Source: an uncultured Oscillospiraceae bacterium (GTDB lineage: Bacteria > Bacillota > Clostridia > Oscillospirales > Ruminococcaceae). From it: a stretch of 51,156 nt of DNA. Where the stretch lies: the NCBI GenBank assembly GCA_900547385.1, contig URGQ01000004.1, forward strand, positions 1 to 51,156, written 5' to 3'. Below are positions 40,283 through 49,100 of the stretch, piece by piece; positions within the stretch are counted from its first letter, which is position 1, and each line of letters opens with the position of its first letter. The notes beneath the pieces were generated by a model. It did not search any database. It was not told the DNA's origin and was given only the letters and a program-made list of their open reading frames with translations. A program made the translations under genes and the position numbers.

Positions 40283-41016
40283 AGGTGGGTAAATTCTACC
40301 GCAACCGGGAGGAACGCTGCATCAGCGGCGGTACCGGCTGCGGGGTCGTCTATCTTTCCGGCTGCGATATGCGCTGTGCCTATTGTCTGGTCCATGATAT
40401 CTCGCAGGGGGGAAAGGGCATGCCCTACACCCCCCGCCAGCTGGCGGAGCTGCTGCTTTCTCTGCAGCAGCGCGGTGTCAGCCACATCAGCCTCGCCAAT
40501 GTGGAACCCTCCGCCGACGAGGTCATCGAAGCCATTGCCATCGCAAAGAAACTGGGCCTTACTGTCCCGCTCTGCAATAATTTCAATGGCTATGCTCCGG
40601 CCGCCATGACCGAGCGCCTGCTGCCTTATTTTCAGGCCTACATCATGGATTTCAAATACGCCGATGATGCCTTGGGTCAGCGCCTTTCCGCCGTTCCGGC
40701 TTATCCCGCCCATGCCCGGGCCAATCTGGCCCTGCTTTCCGCCCGCTATGGCTCCAACCGCTATGATGCGGTCGGCCTTTTGCAAAGTGGTGTGCTGCTG
40801 CGGCATCTTATTCTACCGGGGCAATGGCAGAATACTAAGGACACCCTCCGCCTGCTGGCCCAAAATAATCCCTGCGGCTACCCCTTGTCCCTCCTCCCGG
40901 ATTTTGTCCCGGAGGGCAATACCGCCGCTGTACTGCCGCCGCCCTATACCGTCCCCCCGGAATGCCTGCGCGGCTTTACGGATCTTGCCCATTCGCTGGG
41001 GCTTTTCCTCCTGTAA
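40279..41016 (+). CDS. Radical SAM protein (pyruvate formate-lyase activase-like)
   Basis: A 245-residue enzyme with the CxxxCxxC cluster motif CDMRCAYC at about 30-37, preceded by TGCGVVYLSG. It also has SHISLANVEPSADEV, PLCNNFNGYAP, YIMDFKYADDALGQRLS and LLRHLILPGQW, all in the order of the uncharacterised PflA-like radical SAM group. It has no extra ferredoxin-like domain. It binds [4Fe-4S] and S-adenosylmethionine. A neighbouring protein may be its substrate, to which it adds a glycyl radical or another modification. ATG 40279 overlaps the previous stop. Confidence 0.9.
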   Translation: MKVGKFYRNREERCISGGTGCGVVYLSGCDMRCAYCLVHDISQGGKGMPYTPRQLAELLLSLQQRGVSHISLANVEPSADEVIEAIAIAKKLGLTVPLCNNFNGYAPAAMTERLLPYFQAYIMDFKYADDALGQRLSAVPAYPAHARANLALLSARYGSNRYDAVGLLQSGVLLRHLILPGQWQNTKDTLRLLAQNNPCGYPLSLLPDFVPEGNTAAVLPPPYTVPPECLRGFTDLAHSLGLFLL

Positions 41017-41036
41017 TTTTCGCGGCTTCGGCCGGT

Positions 41037-41137
41037 GAAAATCGCAAATGGCTGCGTTGCCCCCTCACGATACATCAGTCCGCCTTTCGCCGGACAAGAG
41101 TATCGCGTCGGCGGCGCCTTGCCCTTTGCCGATTTTC
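41037..41137. repeat. Structured intergenic repeat, copy 2 (inside the Ycf operon)
   Basis: The outer stem GAAAATCG (41037-41044)/CGATTTTC (41130-41137) continues with CAAA and GGC pairs. CGATAC (41068-41073)/GTATCG (41100-41105) and GTCCG (41078-41082)/CGGAC (41091-41095) are separated by an ATCA/AAGA internal loop. It has the same order and shared flanks (ATGGCTGCGTTG; GCCTTGCCCT) as the copy at 33740-33848, but the stems have changed on both sides, which indicates conserved structure. It separates the radical SAM gene from the AAA+ gene. Confidence 0.75.
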
Positions 41138-41199
41138 CCTCGTCCTCGCCGCTTACATCCCATCGCACTTACACTCCCTTTCCCGAAAGGAGAAAAAAT

Positions 41200-42747
41200 A
41201 TGAACTTCCGTGAAGAATTCAATCTGTCCATCCGCGCCCGCTGCGCCGTGCTGTATGTCACCACCCGGGAGGAGGAACGCCTCCTTTCGGTAGTGAAGGA
41301 CTGCGCCGCCGAGCTGGAAAATATGCGGGTCGTCAGCTGGGATTTCGCCTCCGGCTTTGATGTCGGCGTGGCTGTGGGCAAGGGCAATCCCATCGCCGTT
41401 CTGGATTTCATCGCCAAAGAACCCGCCGATACCCCCATTCTCTATGTCCTCAAGGATTTCCACCGTTTCCTGGAGGACAATATGGTCTGCCGCATGGTAA
41501 AAAACCTTGCCGCCCAGCTCAAGCCCCAGCAGAAGAGCATCCTCATCGTCAGCCCGGTGTATAAGGTCCCGGAGGAGCTGACCTCCTCGGTCAGCGTTCT
41601 GGAATTCCAGCTGCCCACCCTGCCGGAGCTGCGGGAGTACATCACCAATATCACCCAGAATGTCGTGGTGGATATGGATAAGGAGGGCTTCGAGCAGTTT
41701 GTGCGTGCCTTCCAGGGGCTCACCATCTCCACCGTAAAAACCATCCTCTCCAAGGCGCTTGCCCGCAGCGGTAAGATCAGCCTTGATGACCTTCAGCTGG
41801 TGCTGGAGGAGAAAAAACAGGTCATCCGCAAAACCCAGGTGCTGGAATTTTTCAATGCCGAGGAAACGATGGGCTCCATCGGCGGCATGGATGTCCTCAA
41901 AAGCTGGATCATCACCCGCGGCATGGCCTTTTCGGAGCAGGCGCAGCAGTTTGGCCTGCCCTACCCCAAGGGCGTCCTCATCGTCGGCATCCAGGGCACT
42001 GGCAAGTCCCTCTGCGCCAAGGCCATCAGCCAGCAGTGGCACATGCCGCTCCTGCGGCTGGATGTCGGCCGGCTGATGGGCAGCTATGTCGGCGAGTCGG
42101 AAGCCCGCACCAGGGAAATGATCCAGATCGCCGAGGCCATGGCCCCCTGCGTCCTGTGGATCGACGAGGTCGATAAGGGCTTTGCCGGCATCGGCGGCGT
42201 GCAGGGGGATAGCGGCGCACAGGCCCGTGTTTTCGGCAGTTTGATCACATGGATGCAGGAAAAGAAATCCCCCGTTTTCATCGTCGCCACAGCCAATAAT
42301 ATCGAGCAGCTGCCGCCGGAATTCATGCGCAAGGGCCGTTTCGATGAAATATTCTTCGTCAATCTTCCTACCGAAAAGGAACGGGTGGAGATCTTCCGGC
42401 TGCACATCAGCCGCCGCCGGGATATCGCCGTCAAGAATTACGACCTGGCCGCCCTGGCCAAAGAGACCAAGGGCTTCTCCGGCGCCGAAATTGAACAGGT
42501 CATCAATGACGCCATGTTCACCGCCTTTTCGCAGCAGCGGGATTTCACCACCGAGGATATCCTCGCCGCCATCCACAGCACCATTCCGCTCTCGGTCAGC
42601 TTCCGGGAGACCATCAATAAGCTCATTGCCTGGGCGGGCAGCGGCCGGGCCCGTATGGCCAGCAGCCAGCAGGAGGCCAATGAATCCGCCGCGGGCGACC
42701 AGTTGTATTACAGCTACCAAAACGGCACAGGGGATGGCATCCAATGA
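41200..42747 (+). CDS. Ycf46-family AAA+ ATPase
   Basis: The 515-residue protein is typical of Ycf46: a non-ATPase N-terminal half (FREEFNLSIRARCAVLYVTTREEERLL, YVLKDFHRFL) and an AAA+ module. Visible motifs are Walker A GIQGTGKS near 262-269, pore segment GSYVGESEARTREM, Walker B VLWIDEVDKGF near 317, sensor 1 VATANN, an arginine finger in FMRKGRFDEIFFV and a lid (GFSGAEIEQVINDA). It resembles FtsH/proteasomal ATPases without a protease. The function is unknown, probably protein remodelling. GAAAGGAG precedes ATG 41200. Its stop overlaps the next start. Confidence 0.94.
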   Translation: MNFREEFNLSIRARCAVLYVTTREEERLLSVVKDCAAELENMRVVSWDFASGFDVGVAVGKGNPIAVLDFIAKEPADTPILYVLKDFHRFLEDNMVCRMVKNLAAQLKPQQKSILIVSPVYKVPEELTSSVSVLEFQLPTLPELREYITNITQNVVVDMDKEGFEQFVRAFQGLTISTVKTILSKALARSGKISLDDLQLVLEEKKQVIRKTQVLEFFNAEETMGSIGGMDVLKSWIITRGMAFSEQAQQFGLPYPKGVLIVGIQGTGKSLCAKAISQQWHMPLLRLDVGRLMGSYVGESEARTREMIQIAEAMAPCVLWIDEVDKGFAGIGGVQGDSGAQARVFGSLITWMQEKKSPVFIVATANNIEQLPPEFMRKGRFDEIFFVNLPTEKERVEIFRLHISRRRDIAVKNYDLAALAKETKGFSGAEIEQVINDAMFTAFSQQRDFTTEDILAAIHSTIPLSVSFRETINKLIAWAGSGRARMASSQQEANESAAGDQLYYSYQNGTGDGIQ

Positions 42748-45700
42748 AACCTTTCGCCAATGACCCCTCCCTCGACCGGGTCCTGCTCATCAGCCGGGAG
42801 GAAATGGGCGGCGCAGCCGGCGGCTTCGATCCGCTGCACCCGGTCTACACCCAAACCGAAGGCGCCGATCCCTTCACCTACCGCAATGACTTCTGCCACA
42901 TGCGCCTTTTGGCCGATGGCACCGTGGAGCTGACTGAATCTGGCCGGCCCGCCCGCTTTGCGGAGGAATGGCGGCGGCTGCTTTCCCAGCTGGCCGCCTG
43001 CCGCACCCTCACCGATCTGCGCATCTATGATTACGATGGGGATGAGCCGCCCATGGCGGCCGCCCTTACCACCTATGGCCGCCTGCTGCTCTACGGCAAT
43101 GCCGGGGAATATGCCCCGGCTGCCGGGTGGCAGGGTGTTGCCCGTGTTTTCTGGGATACCGATGGCTTCGGCGCCCTCTGCGAGGATGAAATGTTCCGCG
43201 CGGTGGGGGCCCTTTCGGCATTGGATGGCATCGGGGAGATCGAGCAGGCGGTCGGATCGGCGCTGCCGGGGCATTGCAGTCCGGTGGCCTATCTGCTGCA
43301 AAAAAACGGCACCGTCACCCTCTTCGACCGCAAAAATAAGTCCATCCAGCGCCCGCGGGAGCGTGTGCAAAAAATAGCCCTTGTCAGGTACAATCCCTAC
43401 GGTGTTTCCACCTGGGTCGCCCTTTCCAAGATCACCGGCCGCTTTTTGTGCAGCGAGCCCCGCGATTCCATCTCGGCCGATTTCTTCGGCGGGGATTACA
43501 CCGATATCATCGCCCCCAACCGCTTCCGCCAAAAAATCGCGGATTTTGCCGCCGTGCCCCGCCGGTATCTCGCCGTCCTCTATCAGAACGGCTATCTGCG
43601 GGTGTTCGGCTCCGGCTACCACAGCGGGGATATCCTCTGCGAGGATGTCCGGGGTATTGAGCTGGAGGGGGAGGAGCTCATCGCCTATCTCCCCGCCGAT
43701 CTTTCCTACGCCCCCGCCATCGATCTGGAGGAGCCGGAGGAGGGCGATACCCTTTCCCCGGCGGAAAGCATCGTCACACTGGGCCAGCCGGTGGATCTTC
43801 CGGCCATTCTCTCCCTGCTGCGGCAGCGGGTGGAGGGTTGGCGCCGGGCTGAGGAGCTGGCGCCCCCCGCCGCCAAAAAGCCGGTGCGGGCCATCCGCCG
43901 CAGCGAAAGATACATCTACTTCCTGTACCGGGATGGCACCGTGGAAGCCGCCCTGCTTACCCACACCGGCCACAGCCCGCACGGTGAAAACGCCGTTTCC
44001 CACTGGAAAAATGTCCGGGAGGTCATCCCCGGCCGCCACCAGACCTTGGCCCTCTGCGAGGATGGCTCTGTACTGGCCGCGGGCCGGGGCTATGGCCAGC
44101 CCTATGCCGTTTCCGCCTGGAAAAATGTCACACAGCTTTATCAGTCCTCCGGCCTGGCGGCCGCCGTTACCGCGTCGGGCATGGTCTATGCCCAGTGGGC
44201 CGATACCAACGAGCCGGTGCAGGGCACCGAACAGTGGCGGCATATCACCCAGCTGGCCCTGGGGGATGATTTCATCCTGGGGCTGACGACCGCGGGCCGG
44301 GTGCTGGCTGCCGGCACCAATGAGGAGGTCACCGCCGGGGTAAAGAACTGGGCAAACATTACCCAGATCGCCGCCGTTTCCGAGGCGGCCGCTGCCCTCA
44401 CCGGGGCGGGAACCGTCCTCTCCTGCGGGCACCCCCGTTTCCTGCAGTACCAGGGAATGGAGGAATGGCGTCACATCCGCCAGCTCATCGCTTTCCAGAA
44501 CGGCGGCTCGGTTTTTGTCGGGCTGGATGACGAGGGACAGGTGCATTTCAGCGGCAAATGGAGCCATGGGGCTCTCTGCCGCACCGATAGCATTGCCCTC
44601 GAAAAATGGTCGGGGCTTCGGCGCATCTGGCAGGAGGGCTACTACCTGCTGGGCGAAAAGCGGGATGGCTCGGTCATCTGGGAAAGCACCCCCACCGAAC
44701 GGGCGGGGCTGCCCCCGGCTGATGACCATATCACCGACTGGACCGAGGTGACCGATTGGGTCATCGAGGGGGAATACCTCATGGCCATCTTCCGGGATGG
44801 CTCCATCGGCTGGGAGGGCACCCGCCGCCGACCGGAGAAGCGCCGCATCACCGAAAGCTGGCGGGATATCCGCCGGTGCCTTTTGTGGAGCATTGCCGGG
44901 GGCCGCAGCAACGCTATGGCCGTGGATGCCGCGGGAAGGCTCTTTTCTGACCAAAGCGGCCTGGAGGGCGAGTTTTTCCGGCAGTTTACCGGGGTGCGCC
45001 GCATGGCGGTGTTCCAGCCCTTTTTGCTGGTGCTGCACGGGGAGATCCTCTCCTTCGTGCTGTTTGGCAAAAACGGCTTCGAGCGGCACGACCTGCCCCA
45101 GGTGGAGCAACTGCTGACCGCCGAGGAGAGCAAAACCGTGGTGGTCACCTTCACCGATGGCCGGGTGCGCTCCTTTGGCCAGACCCTATATGACAGCACG
45201 GTGGACCCCGCGGCGAAAGCCGTCCGCTTCTACGGCGACCGCAGCGATTACCTCGAAAACGATACCGACCCGTTCCGCCACTTTGAGGGGGTCATCGGGC
45301 TGCAGGGGGCTGGTACGCCCTTTGTCCTCTCGGCCCATAATTCCAAAGTCAGCGAGAACTTTTACTCGGTGCAGCAGCTCATGTATTTTGCCGGCATCCG
45401 CTATGCCGCCGCGGTGGAACCGCTGGGCGACCTGCTTTTAGCCGACGGCACCTGCCGCAGCCGCCGGGGCGATCTCTTTGCCAAGTGGGTGGGCATTATG
45501 CAGCTTTCCAGCTGTCCCACCCATACCGTCGGGGTCACCACCTTCCACACGGCCGTGGTCTACGGTGATGGGGAATACGGCAGCTGCAGCGTGGATGCCT
45601 ATATGGGGATCGTCCAGGCCTTTGCCCTGCCCCATGCCACCGTTCTGCGCCAGGCCGATGGCACTCTGATCTCCCTCTGCGAAAAGCTGAGCGAGACCCC

Positions 45701-46016
45701 CTACGAGCCGCTGCCGGTCACATCGGGTGTGACCATGATGGCCAAGACCGGCAGCCACTTTGCCCTGCTGTGCCGGGATGGCAGCCTGTGGTGCTGTGAA
45801 GCCCAGGCCTTTGCTGATAAGATCCGCTGGCGGGGCAGCAGTGAGTACTACACCCGCCCCTGGGGCCCCTGGCAAAAGCTCTTTACCGATGCCACCCGCA
45901 TGACCGTCACCGGCGAGGAGATTCGCATTTGGCGGCACGATACCCACTACAGCTACATGGAGCCTACCCTGGAGCAGAATACACTCTCCGGACAGGAACC
46001 AACGATTATACAGTAA
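42744..46016 (+). CDS. Giant RCC1-like beta-propeller protein
   Basis: 1090 residues with no signal peptide or membrane segment. Repeats typical of RCC1/BLIP-II run over most of the length. Units such as WKNVREVIPGRHQTLALCEDGSVLAAGRG, WKNVTQLYQSSGLAAAVTASG, WRHITQLALGDDFILGLTTAGRVLAAG and WANITQIAAVSEAAAALTGAG lie at about 420-560, with looser copies before (LLQKNGTVTLFD) and after (FRDGSIGWEG, VVVTFTDGRVRSFG). Such propellers bind proteins. It overlaps the AAA+ gene by 4 bases (ATGA) and precedes the GrpE-like and Hsp70 genes, which suggests an adaptor or scaffold role; that is inference. Confidence 0.82.
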   Translation: MKPFANDPSLDRVLLISREEMGGAAGGFDPLHPVYTQTEGADPFTYRNDFCHMRLLADGTVELTESGRPARFAEEWRRLLSQLAACRTLTDLRIYDYDGDEPPMAAALTTYGRLLLYGNAGEYAPAAGWQGVARVFWDTDGFGALCEDEMFRAVGALSALDGIGEIEQAVGSALPGHCSPVAYLLQKNGTVTLFDRKNKSIQRPRERVQKIALVRYNPYGVSTWVALSKITGRFLCSEPRDSISADFFGGDYTDIIAPNRFRQKIADFAAVPRRYLAVLYQNGYLRVFGSGYHSGDILCEDVRGIELEGEELIAYLPADLSYAPAIDLEEPEEGDTLSPAESIVTLGQPVDLPAILSLLRQRVEGWRRAEELAPPAAKKPVRAIRRSERYIYFLYRDGTVEAALLTHTGHSPHGENAVSHWKNVREVIPGRHQTLALCEDGSVLAAGRGYGQPYAVSAWKNVTQLYQSSGLAAAVTASGMVYAQWADTNEPVQGTEQWRHITQLALGDDFILGLTTAGRVLAAGTNEEVTAGVKNWANITQIAAVSEAAAALTGAGTVLSCGHPRFLQYQGMEEWRHIRQLIAFQNGGSVFVGLDDEGQVHFSGKWSHGALCRTDSIALEKWSGLRRIWQEGYYLLGEKRDGSVIWESTPTERAGLPPADDHITDWTEVTDWVIEGEYLMAIFRDGSIGWEGTRRRPEKRRITESWRDIRRCLLWSIAGGRSNAMAVDAAGRLFSDQSGLEGEFFRQFTGVRRMAVFQPFLLVLHGEILSFVLFGKNGFERHDLPQVEQLLTAEESKTVVVTFTDGRVRSFGQTLYDSTVDPAAKAVRFYGDRSDYLENDTDPFRHFEGVIGLQGAGTPFVLSAHNSKVSENFYSVQQLMYFAGIRYAAAVEPLGDLLLADGTCRSRRGDLFAKWVGIMQLSSCPTHTVGVTTFHTAVVYGDGEYGSCSVDAYMGIVQAFALPHATVLRQADGTLISLCEKLSETPYEPLPVTSGVTMMAKTGSHFALLCRDGSLWCCEAQAFADKIRWRGSSEYYTRPWGPWQKLFTDATRMTVTGEEIRIWRHDTHYSYMEPTLEQNTLSGQEPTIIQ

Positions 46017-46040
46017 GTATAAATCCTGCAAGGGGCCGGT

Positions 46041-46119
46041 CGGGGCGCAGCCCGACGCCCCTTCGTGGCGTCACCCGCCTTCGGCGGGGCCGCCGCTCCG
46101 CGGCCGGGGCTGCGCCCCG
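46041..46119 (+). other. GC-rich four-way-junction element inside the Ycf operon
   Basis: The outer stem CGGGGCGCAGCCC (46041-46053) pairs perfectly with GGGCTGCGCCCCG (46107-46119). Inside are three hairpins: GACGCC/GGCGTC (46054-46072), CCCGCC-TTC-GGCGGG (46074-46088) and GCCGC/GCGGC (46089-46104). The layout is the same as at 26076-26158, with unrelated stem sequences. It lies between the propeller and GrpE-like genes and could stabilise, attenuate or process the transcript. Confidence 0.8.
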
Positions 46120-46160
46120 CGCCCGCCCTCCGCAAAATCTCAAACAAAGGAGAACCCCCT

Positions 46161-46664
46161 ATGGCCCTCAAAGACCTGCTGCAAAGCCAGAAAACCATCC
46201 GGGAGCTGAAGACCGAAACCGCCGCCCTGCGGCTGGAAAAGGCCGAAGCCGCCCGCCAAAAGGAACAGCTGGAGGCCCATGCCGCCGCCGTAAGTCGGGA
46301 AGCCGACCGGGAAGCCGCCGGCCGCCAGCGGGAGCAGACCGAAGCGGTGGAAGCCGCCCAAAGAGCCCTCTTTGAGGCGATGCGCCCCCTGCTGCTGGCC
46401 CTGCCCACCGCCCGGCGGGCCATTGCCCAGAACCCCGCGCTGCTGGCCAGGGATATGATCGGGATGTTTGCCCCGGTGGATGATTTTGTGGGGGCGCTGG
46501 GCCTTACCGTCATCGGTACGGTGGGGGAGGAGACCCCCTACGACAGCGCCCGGCACGATTGCCCCGCCCTGCTGGCGCCGGGCACTCCGGTCATTGTGGC
46601 GACGGTGGGCTATGCCAAAGGGGAGCAGATCTGGGTAAAAGCAAGAGTAAAGGAAGTGATCTGA
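46161..46664 (+). CDS. GrpE-like protein (coiled coil plus beta domain)
   Basis: 167 residues: an N-terminal coiled coil (about 5-75, KTIRELKTETAALRLEKAEAARQKEQLEAHAAAV), a helical middle and a C-terminal beta domain with YDSARHDCPALLAPGTPVIVATVGYAKGEQIWVKARVKEVI. The order and the C-terminal pattern (YD..RH, PGT.V, VGY, KARV) match the GrpE end (FDPxxHEA, PGTV, GY, RPAxV) although identity is low. The Hsp70 gene follows directly, sharing a TGATG overlap. Nucleotide exchange for that Hsp70 is the likely role. AAAGGAG precedes the ATG. Confidence 0.65.
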   Translation: MALKDLLQSQKTIRELKTETAALRLEKAEAARQKEQLEAHAAAVSREADREAAGRQREQTEAVEAAQRALFEAMRPLLLALPTARRAIAQNPALLARDMIGMFAPVDDFVGALGLTVIGTVGEETPYDSARHDCPALLAPGTPVIVATVGYAKGEQIWVKARVKEVI

Positions 46665-48223
46665 TGGAACGCTACGCCGTCGATTTCGGCACCAGCAATA
46701 CCGTGGTGGCCCGCTGGAACTTTGCCAGGGAGGAGCCGCAGACCATGAGCTTCCCGGCCATCACCGCGCCGGGGAGCGGCGCCATGCCGCCGGTCACCCC
46801 CTCCGTCCTCTACTACCGGGGGGAGGAAAGCTTCCTAATGGGCTACGAGGTCACCTCCCGCGGGCTGGATGATATCCGCAGCAGCCGCTATTTTTGGGGC
46901 TTCAAGCGGGGTCTTCTGCACCTCACCTCCCTCTACGAGGACCGCGGCCGGGAGTTTTCCGCCGACCATATCGCGCGGCTTTATCTCACCCGGCTGCTGG
47001 GCAATTTGGAGCTGAACGCCGATACCGTGGTCACCTTTACCGCCCCGGTCAATGCCTTTGATACCTACCGGGAGTGGATCTCCGCCTTTTTTGCGGAAAA
47101 TTACCCCGATGTCCCTTACCGCCTGGTGGATGAATCGGTGGCGGCCGCTATTTCCTACGGTTCTACCCGGGCCGGTTCGGTGGTGTGCGTGGTGGATTTT
47201 GGCGGCGGCACCCTGGATGTTTCGGTGGTCCGCATGCCGGAATCCTTTGCCGGGGCGGCGGCCGGAGAAGCGGCCAAGGGCCGGGTGCTGGGCAAAGCCG
47301 GCGCCTTCCTCGGCGGCGATGATATCGACCGGTGGCTGCTGGAGGATCTGCTGATGCGGGCCGGCCGCACCGCCGAAGAGTGCGAGGAGATCCTGCCGCA
47401 GCTTACCACCCTGGCCCGGCAGATCAAGGAGGAGCTTTCCGCTCAAAGCGAGAGCAGCCGCAGCTTTTTTGATGCCGAGCATTTCAAGACCTACGAGTTC
47501 CGCTACACCCAGAATGACCTGCTGGATCTTCTGGAGGAGCACGATTTTTTTGTCACCCTCAATGATGTCCTCAATAACGCCGTCAACATGGCGGAAGCCG
47601 GCGGCATTTCCCGCAGCCAGATCGAGCGGGTGCTGCTGGTGGGGGGCACTACCCTCATCCCGGCGGTGCAGCGGGGCATCCGGGGCATCTTTGGCCGGGA
47701 AAAGGTGCAGTGCCACAAGCCGTTTGAGGCGGTGGCCCACGGGGCGCTGGCCTTCTCGCTGGGGCTCAATATCGTCGATTTCATCCAGCATTCCTACGCC
47801 ATCCGCTACCTGGATTCCCTCACCAAGGAGCCGCGGTACAAGATCATCTTCAAGGCCGGCAGCGAATACCCCAGCGAAAAGCCGGTCACCCTGACGCTTT
47901 CCTCATCCTTCCGCAATCAAAAGGCGATCGAGCTGATGATGGCGGAGATTGAGCACAAGCGGATGGGACGGGTCTCCTTTGATGCCGATGGACGGTTTTC
48001 TGCGGTGGATGACAGCAGCGATACCGTGCGGCTGCTCAATTACAGCAAAAATTCCGCCAATGCCGCCGTCATTGCCAAGCTGGAGCCGCCCGGCACCCCG
48101 CTGGATAAGCGGCTGAATGTGGCCTTTTCCATCAATGCCCGCAAGGAGCTGACCGCCACCGTGCACGATAACCTCACCGGTCAGGATATCTATGTGGATA
48201 TGCCGCTGGTGGCGCTGCGGTAA
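46664..48223 (+). CDS. Short Hsp70-family chaperone
   Basis: 519 residues against about 610-640 for DnaK. The ATPase domain is complete: phosphate 1 YAVDFGTSNTVVA (about 4-16), LVDESVAAAISYG, phosphate 2 VVDFGGGTLDVSVVRM near 176, connect segment and adenosine motif VLLVGGTTLIPAVQRGI near 322. It is followed by a reduced substrate-binding domain (about 400-519) without the helical lid or an EEVD-like tail. The start ATG overlaps the stop of the GrpE-like gene. No J-protein is visible. It belongs to the group of non-canonical Hsp70s that work on dedicated clients, here perhaps the Ycf46 or propeller assembly. Confidence 0.92.
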   Translation: MERYAVDFGTSNTVVARWNFAREEPQTMSFPAITAPGSGAMPPVTPSVLYYRGEESFLMGYEVTSRGLDDIRSSRYFWGFKRGLLHLTSLYEDRGREFSADHIARLYLTRLLGNLELNADTVVTFTAPVNAFDTYREWISAFFAENYPDVPYRLVDESVAAAISYGSTRAGSVVCVVDFGGGTLDVSVVRMPESFAGAAAGEAAKGRVLGKAGAFLGGDDIDRWLLEDLLMRAGRTAEECEEILPQLTTLARQIKEELSAQSESSRSFFDAEHFKTYEFRYTQNDLLDLLEEHDFFVTLNDVLNNAVNMAEAGGISRSQIERVLLVGGTTLIPAVQRGIRGIFGREKVQCHKPFEAVAHGALAFSLGLNIVDFIQHSYAIRYLDSLTKEPRYKIIFKAGSEYPSEKPVTLTLSSSFRNQKAIELMMAEIEHKRMGRVSFDADGRFSAVDDSSDTVRLLNYSKNSANAAVIAKLEPPGTPLDKRLNVAFSINARKELTATVHDNLTGQDIYVDMPLVALR

Positions 48224-48343
48224 AGGGAAAAATCTTGCCTAAAAATTTACCCCGAAACCGTCACTTTGCCCCTCACTTTTTCGCAGCGATTCTGCTATAA
48301 TAAACCCATAAGCAACCCACTACCCCTCGGGAGGAGGAACCGC

Positions 48344-48937
48344 ATGAAAACCACAAAAACAGCCAAGGAAAAACTGGCCGGTCTGGTCCGGGTCATATCC
48401 ATCCCGCCGGTGATGGTGACCGCCCTGCTGCTCATCCTGTATTTCTGGGGGCCGCAGCCCTTCTGCCCGGTCGGGGAGCTGGTCACCACCATTCTGCTGC
48501 TGGGCTTTGTGCCGGTGCTGGCTTATCCGGCGCAGCCGCTGTTCCCCCGCTACCGCAGCCGCGGCCGGGAGGGCCAGCGGGAGCTGGCGTTTGTCTTTAC
48601 CGGGGTGGGGTATACCATTGCCTTTTTGTGGGCGCTGCTGGCGGGGGTCTCGCCGGAGATCCGCACCATCTGTGCCGGGTATTTTTTCTCGGCGCTGTTC
48701 CTTACCCTGTGCAACCGCGTGCTTCACAGGCGCGCCAGCGGGCACGCGTGCAGCGCGGCCGGGCCGCTTTTGTTCCTCATCTACTACTTTGGCTGGTGGA
48801 TGCTGCTGCCCAGTATTGTGATCGGGTGGCTGGTGGCGTGGGCTTCGGTGGAACTTAAACGCCATACCCCCACCGACCTGCTGTGGGGCGCTTTGTGCAG
48901 CGCGGCGGGCTTTGCCATAGCGGTGCTGTGGTTCTAA
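48344..48937 (+). CDS. PAP2-like membrane protein
   Basis: 197 residues with about six transmembrane helices. Pieces resembling a PAP2 phosphatase site are HRRASGH near 131 (for SGH) and VELKRHTPTDLLWG near 175 (for the R-x5-H-x3-D end). Spacing and the first motif are divergent, so a catalytic role is uncertain. GGAGGAGG precedes the ATG. A TATAAT at 48296-48301 suggests its own promoter, separate from the Hsp70 operon 120 bases upstream. Confidence 0.7.
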   Translation: MKTTKTAKEKLAGLVRVISIPPVMVTALLLILYFWGPQPFCPVGELVTTILLLGFVPVLAYPAQPLFPRYRSRGREGQRELAFVFTGVGYTIAFLWALLAGVSPEIRTICAGYFFSALFLTLCNRVLHRRASGHACSAAGPLLFLIYYFGWWMLLPSIVIGWLVAWASVELKRHTPTDLLWGALCSAAGFAIAVLWF

Positions 48938-49035
48938 GGCTTTTTGAAAGTTCCCCCACTAATACGGCAAAATTGCCCCTTTTTGCAGCCAAAAGGTTAA
49001 TATTTCACTTTTTTTAACGAAAAGTTTACAATTGA

Positions 49036-49057
49036 GCCCCCAAAGGGGGCTTTTTTG
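49036..49057 (+). terminator. Terminator downstream of the PAP2-like gene
   Basis: AGCCCCC, AAA, GGGGGCT, then TTTTT. Confidence 0.85.
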
Positions 49058-49100
49058 ATGGAGAGGTTTTTAATTTTCACCAGCTCGGTGAAAGGACATA

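Noticed and set aside
41065..42744. A 559-codon minus-strand frame opposite the Ycf46 gene
   Set aside because: Shadow of the AAA+ gene, with the same GC-rich antisense composition and no recognisable motif.
42714..45110. A 798-codon open frame on the minus strand opposite the propeller gene
   Set aside because: Long antisense frames are expected opposite GC-rich codons. It has no domain, no ribosome-binding site, and a composition typical of a shadow (Gly, Asp, Leu-rich).
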